This document shows positions 17,460 through 24,660 of a stretch of 64,000 nucleotides of DNA, piece by piece. Under the pieces are notes generated by a model that saw only the letters and a program-made list of their open reading frames with translations, was not told the DNA's origin and did not search any database. The first letter of the stretch is position 1; every line of letters starts with the position of its first letter. Made by a program: the position numbers and the translations under genes. The stretch spans positions 2,732,001 through 2,796,000 of the forward strand of contig NZ_CP107841.1 in NCBI RefSeq assembly GCF_036346855.1, given 5' to 3'. Source of the DNA: Streptomyces europaeiscabiei. GTDB lineage: Bacteria; Actinomycetota; Actinomycetes; Streptomycetales; Streptomycetaceae.

Positions 17460-18470
17460 ATGGGTCCGCTGCGCGCGCTCGTCCGTACCGCCCGGATGGC
17501 ACGTCACACCTCACGGCTCGGTGCCGGTCTGACCGCCGACGACGAGGTCCTGCTCGACGCCCCCGACGGGCGGCTCGGACCCGCGCTGGTGGCGGCCGGC
17601 CGTGGTGAGTACGCGCCCGCGGCGAAGCTGCTGGCGATCACCCGGGAGGCGGCCGAGTGGGAGAACCGCGACCGGTACGCGTTACGGCTGGCCGCCTTCG
17701 CCCAGGCGCGCGACGGGTGGCTGCGGGCCTGGCAGACGGCCGCCCCGCACGACCCTGACGCCCTGCTGATCAGGGCCGAGCTGGCAGTGGCCCGCGGCTG
17801 GCGCTCCCCCGCCCGGGTCGAACTGCTGCGCGAGGTGAACCCGTTGATCGCCGCGGCCGCCGAGGGGGAGCCGCGCGACCCGGTGCCCTGGCGGATCGCC
17901 CTCGACCACGCCCGGGGCACGGGCCTCGGCCACACCGGCTTCGAGCAGCTGTGGGCGGAGGCGGTCCGCCGCTCCCCGCACCACTACGGCTGCCACGTCT
18001 CGGCATTGAAGTACCTCTCGGCCGCCTGGTACGGCTCGCACCGCGAGTGCTTCGACTTCGCCGAGCGGGCCGCCGAGGACGCGCTCCCCGGCTCCCTCGT
18101 CCGGGCCCTGCCGGTACGGGCGGCCCTGGCGTACCTCGCCGAGGGGGGCGGGGCCGTGATCCCCCGCGCACGTCTGGACGAGGCGGCGGACGGCGCGATC
18201 GCGCTCTCCGCCGAGTACGAGCCGGGCGACCCCTGGCCGGCCGAGGTCCGCAATCTGCTCACCTACGTCCTGGTCCGGCTGGAGCGCTGGACGGACGCCC
18301 TGACCCAGCTGCGCCTGATCGGCCCGTACGCCACGTCGTTCCCGTGGGACCGGATGTCGGACGATCCGCTGGGCCAGTTCCTCCAGCTGCGGGACGGCGT
18401 ACGGCTGGAGGTGGCGTGCTCGATCCCGCTGCGCGCACGGCCGGAGCGGCCGACGCGAGCCGAGGGTTAG
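17460..18470 (+). CDS. Helical repeat (TPR-like) protein of unknown function
   Basis: About 336 residues, rich in Ala, Leu and Arg, with no signal peptide or transmembrane segment. Successive helix pairs such as RYALRLAAFAQARDGWLRAW, DALLIRAELAVARGW and LTYVLVRLERWTDALTQLRL look like degenerate tetratricopeptide repeats, and the YGSHRECFDFAERAAEDALP segment appears conserved in style. TPR proteins usually act as scaffolds. The ATG at 17460 has AAAGGGG five bases upstream, whereas the ATG at 17406 has none. It lies 164 bases after the beta-helix membrane protein in the same direction and may be functionally linked with it. Confidence 0.72.
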   Translation: MGPLRALVRTARMARHTSRLGAGLTADDEVLLDAPDGRLGPALVAAGRGEYAPAAKLLAITREAAEWENRDRYALRLAAFAQARDGWLRAWQTAAPHDPDALLIRAELAVARGWRSPARVELLREVNPLIAAAAEGEPRDPVPWRIALDHARGTGLGHTGFEQLWAEAVRRSPHHYGCHVSALKYLSAAWYGSHRECFDFAERAAEDALPGSLVRALPVRAALAYLAEGGGAVIPRARLDEAADGAIALSAEYEPGDPWPAEVRNLLTYVLVRLERWTDALTQLRLIGPYATSFPWDRMSDDPLGQFLQLRDGVRLEVACSIPLRARPERPTRAEG

Positions 18471-18540
18471 GTCTCACCGGAGGTCACCAAACGAGTACGG
18501 ACGAACACGCCCGCCCCGACGACCATTAGGCTCTGGCCTC

Positions 18541-19281
18541 GTGACCACCGTCCGGCTGCCGCTCTTCCCCCTGAACTCGGTGTTGTACCCGGGGCTCGTG
18601 CTTCCTCTGAACATCTTCGAGGAGCGCTATCGCGCCATGATGCGCGAGTTGCTGAAGACCCCCGAGGACCAACCCCGCCGCTTCGCCGTCGTCGCCATCC
18701 GCGACGGCCACGAGGTCGCGCTGAGCGCCCCCGGCATGCCGGATCCGACCGCCCTGCCCGACCGGGGCCCGACCGCGGGCTTCGGCGAGGAGCCGACCAA
18801 GGCGTTCCACTCCGTGGGCTGCATCGCCGACGCGGCAACCATCAGGGAGCGCGACAACGGCACGTACGAGGTCCTCGCGACCGGGACCACCCGGGCGCGT
18901 CTGCTCTCCGTGGACGCCTCGGGCCCGTTCCTCGTGGCGGATCTGGAGGAGCTGCCGGAGGACGCGGGCGACGAGGCGGGCGCGCTGGCGGAGGGCGTGC
19001 TGCGGGCGTTCCGCCAGTACCAGAAGCGACTCGCGGGCGCCCGGGAGCGCTCGCTGTCGACGGGCGCGGACCTCCCGGACGAGCCGGCCGTCGTCTCGTA
19101 CCTGGTCGCCGCGGCGATGATGCTCGACACGCCCGCCAAGCAGCGGCTCCTGCAGGCCCCCGACACCGCGTCCCGCCTGCGCGACGAGCTGACACTCCTG
19201 CGCGCCGAGTCCGCCATCATCCGTAGTCTGCCGTCGTTGCCCGCGTCGGAGCTGACGCGGGGCCCGACGAGCCTCAACTGA
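18541..19281 (+). CDS. LON peptidase substrate-binding domain protein
   Basis: A 246-residue protein made only of the N-terminal substrate-binding domain of Lon (ATP-dependent protease La, PF02190 type), without the AAA or protease parts. It begins VRLPLFPLNSVLYPGLVLPLN and continues IFEERYRAMMREL, both typical of the domain. The C-terminal third is helical. Stand-alone versions are widespread in actinobacteria; they are suspected adaptors or substrate binders but not proven. The GTG at 18541 directly precedes the conserved sequence. It is followed after 17 bases by the YbaK gene, so the two are probably cotranscribed. Confidence 0.9.
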   Translation: MTTVRLPLFPLNSVLYPGLVLPLNIFEERYRAMMRELLKTPEDQPRRFAVVAIRDGHEVALSAPGMPDPTALPDRGPTAGFGEEPTKAFHSVGCIADAATIRERDNGTYEVLATGTTRARLLSVDASGPFLVADLEELPEDAGDEAGALAEGVLRAFRQYQKRLAGARERSLSTGADLPDEPAVVSYLVAAAMMLDTPAKQRLLQAPDTASRLRDELTLLRAESAIIRSLPSLPASELTRGPTSLN

Positions 19282-19298
19282 CGTACACGAGAAGGCCG

Positions 19299-19799
19299 AT
19301 GGCGAAGAAGTCGAAGAAGCAGCAGGCGGGCGGAACGCCCGCGACGGTGGCCCTGAGCGCGGCCGGCATGGAGTTCACCGTGCATGCCTACGAGCACGAT
19401 CCCGCGCATCCGTCCTACGGCGAGGAGGCGGCCGAGGCGATGGGCGTCTCCCCCGAACGGGTCTTCAAGACCCTGGTGGCGGACGTCGACGGCGTGCTCG
19501 TGGTCGCGGTCGTGCCGGTGGCGGGTTCGCTGGACCTGAAGTCGCTGGCGACGGCGGTCGGCGGCAAGCGGGCGGCGATGGCGGACCCCACCCTGGCGGA
19601 GCGCACGACGGGCTATGTCCGGGGCGGCATCTCCCCCCTCGGCCAGCGCAAGAAGCTCCGCACGGTGCTGGACGCCTCCGCGGACGCCCACGACACGATC
19701 TGCGTCTCGGCCGGGCGCCGCGGCCTGGAGGTCGAGCTGGCCCCCCGGGACCTTCTGAAGCTGACGGAAGCGGTGGCCGCGCCCATCGCCCGCGCGTGA
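19299..19799 (+). CDS. ybaK: Cys-tRNA(Pro) deacylase, YbaK/EbsC family
   Basis: YbaK hydrolyses Cys-tRNA(Pro) formed by mistake by prolyl-tRNA synthetase. The 166-residue protein has the family elements RVFKTLVADVDG, with the lysine needed for activity in this superfamily, KRAAMADPTLAERTTGYVRGGISPLGQRK, here split as AERTTGYVRGGISP and LGQRKKLRTVLD, and the C-terminal SAGRRGLEVELAP. A basic N-terminus, MAKKSKKQQ, precedes the fold. It lies 17 bases after the LON-domain gene. The next 250 bases carry no gene but a large inverted repeat. Confidence 0.9.
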   Translation: MAKKSKKQQAGGTPATVALSAAGMEFTVHAYEHDPAHPSYGEEAAEAMGVSPERVFKTLVADVDGVLVVAVVPVAGSLDLKSLATAVGGKRAAMADPTLAERTTGYVRGGISPLGQRKKLRTVLDASADAHDTICVSAGRRGLEVELAPRDLLKLTEAVAAPIARA

Positions 19800-19890
19800 C
19801 CCCGGTGTAGTTCCTGGGGGTCACGCGTCAGGGCTCGGGGGTTTCCGGTGCGTGGGCGGGTGCGGGTGCGTGGGCGGGTGAGTGGGCTTC

Positions 19891-19987
19891 TCGCGCAGTT
19901 CCCCGCGCCCCTGAAGGACCAGGCCCTGCGGGCCTGAAGTGCACGGGGCACAGCCCCTGCTTTTCAGGGGCGCGGGGAACTGCGCGA
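19891..19987. repeat. Streptomycete intergenic inverted repeat (25-base arms)
   Basis: Two perfect 25-base inverted copies (19891-19915 and 19963-19987) flank a 47-base spacer that contains smaller inverted stretches. The core GTTCCCCGCGCCCCTGA is a motif I recognise as scattered in many streptomycete intergenic regions; a shortened copy occurs at 48435-48451 in this window. It lies between the convergent ybaK and membrane-protein genes and could act as a bidirectional terminator. The rest of the 19800-20052 interval is GT-rich with short GGGTGCG-type repeats and no gene. Confidence 0.75.
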
Positions 19988-20052
19988 GCAACCACGACGC
20001 CCCCGCAGACGCCGACGCACCCGAACCCCCGGCCCACCAGGCGCCCAGGACG

Positions 20053-20724
20053 TCACGCGACCGGCGCCCCGTACCCGTCCTTGATCTGCTCACCCTCGAA
20101 CGGCTCGGGATCCCGCGGCCCGAACAACGCGGTCAGCCCGAGGTGGACGAGCAACGCCGCCAGCGGCCACGCCAGCAGCGCCCCCTTCGCGGCGAGCTTC
20201 AGCGGCGCGGAGAACGTCACCCCCTGCCCGACCTCCTTGGCCCGTGCCGCGACATCGGTCTCGGGTCCGAGCCAGACCCCGAGCCGCCACGCCAGCACGG
20301 CGCCCAGCAGCCCGCCGACCGTGAGCGCCACGACGAGGGGCACCCCACCGCGCCGGCGCAGCACGAAGACGACGAGTGCGCTCAGCGCGCCGGCTCCCAG
20401 CGCCAGCAGCGTGAACGTGCCGTCGACGCCGACGGCCTGTTCGCCCTCGGTGTCCTTGAAATAGACCGCCGACCCGTCGGAGACGAGCGGTACGTGCGGC
20501 GCGAGCCACCACCACATGAGCCCGAGCAGCGCGCCGCCGAGCAGCGCCATGACCGCGGTGACGACGGCGGCCTCGATCAGCTCGGTCCTCAGCCCGGGAC
20601 CGGCCGGCTTCTGCGGCTCGTACCAGAGTTCCGCCTCGTCCCCGCCGCTGGTGGGCGGCGGAGCCCAGGGGTCGTTCGGGGACTGGTCGTGCGGCGGCGG
20701 TGGGGGAGTCAACGGTGCGGTCAC
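20053..20724 (-). CDS. Four-helix membrane protein (possible DUF2567 family)
   Basis: A 223-residue membrane protein with a Pro-rich N-terminus (about 1-40), then helices at about 50-72, 100-122, 128-148 and 175-198, and a polar tail. A short extracytoplasmic segment lies between the first two helices. The layout resembles the actinobacterial DUF2567 family, but that is a tentative call from memory. The GTG at 20724 was chosen; the preceding codons in frame are not protein-like. It follows the ABC-2 permease gene by 34 bases in the same direction, so it may serve that transporter. Confidence 0.65.
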   Translation of the reverse strand: MTAPLTPPPPPHDQSPNDPWAPPPTSGGDEAELWYEPQKPAGPGLRTELIEAAVVTAVMALLGGALLGLMWWWLAPHVPLVSDGSAVYFKDTEGEQAVGVDGTFTLLALGAGALSALVVFVLRRRGGVPLVVALTVGGLLGAVLAWRLGVWLGPETDVAARAKEVGQGVTFSAPLKLAAKGALLAWPLAALLVHLGLTALFGPRDPEPFEGEQIKDGYGAPVA

Positions 20725-20758
20725 TCTGCCATCGTGCCAGGCGCGGCTGTGCGCCGCG

Positions 20759-21619
20759 TCACCGGACGGCGGCCCGCCGGTACGCCCAGGTGGCGACGGC
20801 CAGGGAGACGACCCCGACCCCCGCGCACACGGCGAGGTCACCGAGCACGAACGCCCAGTCGGGGTCCGGCCCGAAGGTCCGCGCGAAGGCCTCCACACCG
20901 TAGGTCGAGGGCAGCAGGTCCCGCGCGAACCGGATGAAGCCCGGCATCCTGTCGGCCGGCAGCACGCCCAGCAGGAGCGCCGCCGACATGCCGAGCTGCC
21001 CGAGCACGGTGGCGAGTTCCGGGCGCGGGGCGAGCAGGCCCAGTGCGGCGCCCAGCCCGGCGAGCGCGGCCCCGGCGAGCGGGATCACGGCGACGAGCAC
21101 CCAGAGGTGGGTCAGCGGCAGCCCGAAGAGCACACAGCCGAAGACGGCGGTCACGACGGTCCCCGGCACGGTGAAGGAGGCGTACGCCCCCGCCGCGCCC
21201 AGCACCACCGCCGCCGGTGGCACCGGCAGCGTCGCGTAGTGGTCGAGCCCTCCGCTGGACCGCAGCTGTCCGAAGTACTGGGCCAGCAGGTTCAGCGCGA
21301 CGAAGGCGACGACGAGTACCGCCGAACCGGCGACCACGGCGTGCGCCTCGGCACCGCCGTCCACCACACCGCGCATCAGGATCATGATCCCGATCGACTG
21401 GAAGGTGGCCACGAACAGCAGCGGGATCCGCGCGACGCGTGCCCGGGAGAGCTGCGCCCGGTACACGGCACAGAGCGACGGCCACAGGCGCGCGCGGGGC
21501 CCGAGCTCGGCGGCTCGGCGCTCCACGTGCTCCTCGGCGGCCAGGGCCTGGCCCGGCAGGATCTCGGCGGGTACGACACTCACGTCGAGCGGCTCCTCTT
21601 CGCTTCGGCTGTCGCCCAT
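20759..21619 (-). CDS. ABC-2 type transporter permease
   Basis: A 286-residue integral membrane protein with a 50-residue polar N-terminus and about six transmembrane helices, the arrangement of ABC-2 exporter permeases. The segment LPSTYGVEAFARTFG near 240 is a typical ABC-2 loop before the last helix. It sits 70 bases after an ABC ATPase gene, with which it should form a transporter. The substrate cannot be deduced; drug, lipid or peptide export are all possible. ATG 21619 follows a short non-coding stretch and begins the plausible N-terminus MGDSRSEEEPLD. Confidence 0.83.
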   Translation of the reverse strand: MGDSRSEEEPLDVSVVPAEILPGQALAAEEHVERRAAELGPRARLWPSLCAVYRAQLSRARVARIPLLFVATFQSIGIMILMRGVVDGGAEAHAVVAGSAVLVVAFVALNLLAQYFGQLRSSGGLDHYATLPVPPAAVVLGAAGAYASFTVPGTVVTAVFGCVLFGLPLTHLWVLVAVIPLAGAALAGLGAALGLLAPRPELATVLGQLGMSAALLLGVLPADRMPGFIRFARDLLPSTYGVEAFARTFGPDPDWAFVLGDLAVCAGVGVVSLAVATWAYRRAAVR

Positions 21620-21689
21620 TTTCGTACGGCCGTGGCAGCCCTGCCGTTCACATCCGCACCGACTGTTCTCCGGCACACGCCCGCGTCCC

Positions 21690-22715
21690 TCACCCCTTGA
21701 CCAGTCCCTGTGCACTGCCCGCGCTGCCGCCGAGTGCCAGGTAGACGTCCTCCAGGCTCGGCGTGGCGAGGGTGAAGTCGTCGAGTGCCACGAAGGCGGC
21801 GCCCCCGGTCACCGTGGCCACCACCGCGCGCGCCTCCTCGGGGGCGAGCCGGAGCGTCCAGCTGCGCCCGGACTCCACGGCGCGCGGACGCAGCGCGGCG
21901 ACCTCGGGCACGTCCAGCGGGGCCTTCTCCCGCCACACCAGCTCGACGCGCACCTCGCCCGCGACCTGTTCCTTCAGTCCGGTCGGCGTGTCGCAGGCGA
22001 TGACCCGCCCTTTGTCGAGGACGGCGACCCGGTCGAGCACGGTCTCCGCCTCGATGACGTTGTGGGTGACCAGCAGGACGGTGGTGCCGGACTCGGCGCG
22101 CCGCCGGTCGACGGCGGCCCACACGGCCCGCCGGGCCACCGGGTCCATGCCGCTGGTCGGCTCGTCGAGCACGAGCAGCGGCCGCTCCCCGACCAGCGCG
22201 GTGGCGAAACAGGCGAGCCGCCGCTGCCCGCCGGACAGCTTCTTCAGCGGCCGCGCGGCGAGCCCGGTCAGCCCCAGTTCCTCCAGCACCGCGTCCCGCT
22301 CGGCCCGCGCCCGCCGTACCTCCAGCCCACGCAGCCGTCCGGTGGTCTCCGCTGCGAGCGCCACGGTCAGTTCGTCGAGGGCTGTCGACTCCTGCCCCAG
22401 ATAGGCGAGGATCCGCGCGGCCCGCTCCGGATGCCGCACGATGTCGTGGCCCAGGATGTCGACGGTGCCGTCATCGGGCCGCATCAGCCCGGTCAGCTGC
22501 CGTACGAGAGTGGTCTTGCCCGCCCCGTTGGGTCCGAGCAATCCGAAGATCTCCCCGCGCCGGACCTCCAGCGCCACCGCGTCGTTGGCCCGCACCTCGG
22601 GGGTCCCCGGCGTACCCCGCCGCCCCCGCGTCGCCGGATACGTCTTGGTGAGCCCCCGCACAGCACACACGACATCCCGACCGTGTCGGATCACCTGTGC
22701 CGTACGCGTACTCAC
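21690..22715 (-). CDS. ABC transporter ATP-binding protein
   Basis: A 341-residue ATPase of the DrrA/CcmA-like group. It shows Walker A LLGPNGAGKTTLVRQL, the Q-loop region, the signature LSGGQRRLACF, Walker B LLVLDEPTSGMDP, and the switch histidine in LLVTHNVIEAE. A C-terminal extension of about 90 residues after the core fits the DrrA type. The GTG at 22715 gives MSTRTAQVIRHG. It heads a three-gene unit with the ABC-2 permease and the four-helix membrane protein. Confidence 0.92.
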   Translation of the reverse strand: MSTRTAQVIRHGRDVVCAVRGLTKTYPATRGRRGTPGTPEVRANDAVALEVRRGEIFGLLGPNGAGKTTLVRQLTGLMRPDDGTVDILGHDIVRHPERAARILAYLGQESTALDELTVALAAETTGRLRGLEVRRARAERDAVLEELGLTGLAARPLKKLSGGQRRLACFATALVGERPLLVLDEPTSGMDPVARRAVWAAVDRRRAESGTTVLLVTHNVIEAETVLDRVAVLDKGRVIACDTPTGLKEQVAGEVRVELVWREKAPLDVPEVAALRPRAVESGRSWTLRLAPEEARAVVATVTGGAAFVALDDFTLATPSLEDVYLALGGSAGSAQGLVKG

Positions 22716-22860
22716 GAGGGACGAGCCTACGGGGTCTCGGAGGCGAATTTCCCTCCGGGTCGCTCCAGCCGAGCCCGAAGGCTCCGCCGCGTGGGCGCGA
22801 CCAGCCGCGACGAACCGGCCGATCACTCGCGAACAGGCGTCCCCGAGCCACCAGGCGCCC

Positions 22861-24084
22861 CTACCGCTCCCCCGCGGGCGCGTGCTCGACCCCTGTCCGC
22901 GCATCGATCTCCCGCCAGAACCCGGCCCGGATCGCATACCGGTCATGCTCATCGATCTGATCGTCCTTGTGGGCCAGCAGCCCGAACCGGGCCGCGTACC
23001 GCAGCAGCTCCCCGTCCACCCGGTGGGGAACCCGTGGGTACATCGCCGACAGCTTCTGCAGATGCGACTGATCGGTCAGCCGGGCCATCCACCGCCGAGC
23101 GAACACCTGACCGACCTCGAAGGGGTCACCTCCGACCGTCGTGATGTCCTCCTCCCGATCGGCCCACCGCTGCTCCGCCGTCGTCAGCTGCGCCAGCGTC
23201 GGCATGGCCGCAGCCTCCGGCGGCTCCGACGCGCCCCCGGGCCGGTCCACCCACCCCTTGTCGGAGGACCACCGCAACGTGGCCGTCGCCGGATGCTGCA
23301 CGGCGTGCGCCCCGGGCCCCCGCATCGCCGCCAGGTCCTTCGGCGTCGGTACGCCCTTGGGGGTTGCCGTCCGTTCCTCGACCCCGTTGCGCGCGGGGCC
23401 CGCCGCCGAGGCGTGTTCGGGTTCTCCGGGCGTCCGCTCGACGGCGGGCGCGAGGGCCGACTCGGGCAGCGGCGCCGACAGGATCGCGGCGATCTCCGGC
23501 CGCGGCACCGACTGCGGCGCACAGATCCCGCCGACGTCCTTGGCCCGTACCGCCTTGGTGATCCAGATCCGGTCGAGCACGCGCCGCTCGTCGGCCTCGG
23601 CGACCAGGTCCTCGGACTGGTTGTAGTCGCCGTCGGCGGCCTGCACGGCCCACAGGTGTACGGCGACACCGTGCTCCTTGGCGGCCATCATGCCCGGCAG
23701 CAGATCCCCGTCACCGGTCACGAGGACCACGTCGGAGCAGGCGCGGTTGCGGGCCAGTTCGGTCAGTTCGGCGTGCATGGCGGCGTCCACGCCCTTCTGC
23801 GCCCACCGCCCGTCACTCCGGGTCAGCGCGCCGAGCCGGACGGTCACCCTGGGCATCACGCGCAGCCTGCGGTGCTCGGGCTGCGGGACACGGTCGGGGG
23901 CGCCGTCGAACCAGTAGATGCGCAGCAGCGGCCGCTCGGTGTCGGCCTCGGCGCGCTCGCGCAGCCCCTGGATGAGGGCGGCGTGATCGACGGTGATGCG
24001 GGAGCGGGAGGGTTCCCCGGCGAGGAGGCTGGCGGCCGCGCCGAGCAGATACCCGGCGTCCACCAGGACGATGCAGCGGTCCAC
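22861..24084 (-). CDS. NYN-domain (PIN-like) protein
   Basis: A 407-residue protein whose N-terminal 170 residues form a NYN domain, a PIN-like nuclease fold. Acidic motifs expected to bind metal are visible: IVLVDAGYLLG near 5-15, KGVDAAMHAEL near 95-105, and VVLVTGDGDLLPGMMAAKEHG near 118-138. The C-terminal half has an alanine/proline-rich linker followed by a helical domain from about 290. NYN proteins are suspected RNases; the target is unknown. GTG 24084 is preferred because GAGGG lies eight bases upstream; the in-frame GTG at 24093 is the alternative. Confidence 0.85.
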   Translation of the reverse strand: MDRCIVLVDAGYLLGAAASLLAGEPSRSRITVDHAALIQGLRERAEADTERPLLRIYWFDGAPDRVPQPEHRRLRVMPRVTVRLGALTRSDGRWAQKGVDAAMHAELTELARNRACSDVVLVTGDGDLLPGMMAAKEHGVAVHLWAVQAADGDYNQSEDLVAEADERRVLDRIWITKAVRAKDVGGICAPQSVPRPEIAAILSAPLPESALAPAVERTPGEPEHASAAGPARNGVEERTATPKGVPTPKDLAAMRGPGAHAVQHPATATLRWSSDKGWVDRPGGASEPPEAAAMPTLAQLTTAEQRWADREEDITTVGGDPFEVGQVFARRWMARLTDQSHLQKLSAMYPRVPHRVDGELLRYAARFGLLAHKDDQIDEHDRYAIRAGFWREIDARTGVEHAPAGER

Positions 24085-24349
24085 GCGGTCCACCCTCTTT
24101 CCGGGAGGTTTGCTTCGGGCTTGCTTCGAGTCTGCCCGACCGCGCGAAGGTTAACGGCCGGAACTCGATCTTCGGCGTGGCGTCTTCACCACGAGCTTGC
24201 TCCAACGCGGCACCCACGCCGACGCGTCACCGCACGCGCTCCGGCAACTCTCGTCACGGACGGTGATTTTCCGAAATGCGCGCGTTATCATGTTATGTGA
24301 GTCTGGTCGCGGCCCTGGCCCCTAGATCCCCCACAGGAGGCAGATCCCC

Positions 24350-24514
24350 ATGGCCAAGAACAAGAAGCAGGACCGGAAGCAGCCGCAGTCCGAGCGTGGT
24401 CAGCAGGAGGCCCAGCGGTCCTCGCTGGAGTCGCAGGCCGAGCAGCGCGCGACCCAGGTGACCCCCGGCGACATGGCCCGCAAGGGTCGGCAGAAGCGCT
24501 TCGGTCACAACTGA
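24350..24514 (+). CDS. Small hydrophilic basic protein
   Basis: A 54-residue protein beginning MAKNKKQDRKQPQSERG and ending in a basic KGRQKRFGHN tail. It is rich in Lys, Arg, Gln and Glu, has no hydrophobic segment and is probably disordered. An AGGAGG ribosome-binding site stands ten bases before the ATG, and a strong hairpin follows the stop by 36 bases, so it is a complete independent transcription unit. No function is known to me. The codon third positions are strongly G/C, as in neighbouring genes. Confidence 0.78.
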   Translation: MAKNKKQDRKQPQSERGQQEAQRSSLESQAEQRATQVTPGDMARKGRQKRFGHN

Positions 24515-24550
24515 CATCCGCGGGACGGGCTGTTGCAGCCCGGGCACACG

Positions 24551-24584
24551 GAAGGGCGCGTCCGGAACACCGGATGCGCCCTTC
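24551..24584. terminator. Hairpin between the small basic protein and dnaE
   Basis: Fifteen-base arms (24551-24565 and 24570-24584), with one G-T pair and a four-base loop, lie between the convergent stops at 24514 (plus) and 24661 (minus). The stem can terminate transcripts from both directions. Confidence 0.75.
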
Positions 24585-24660
24585 GCTCGTTCACGCCCGC
24601 CGTCCCGCCGGGGGCGCCGCCCTGCCGGGGCCGCCGTCCCGCCGGGGCCGCCGCGGCCGC

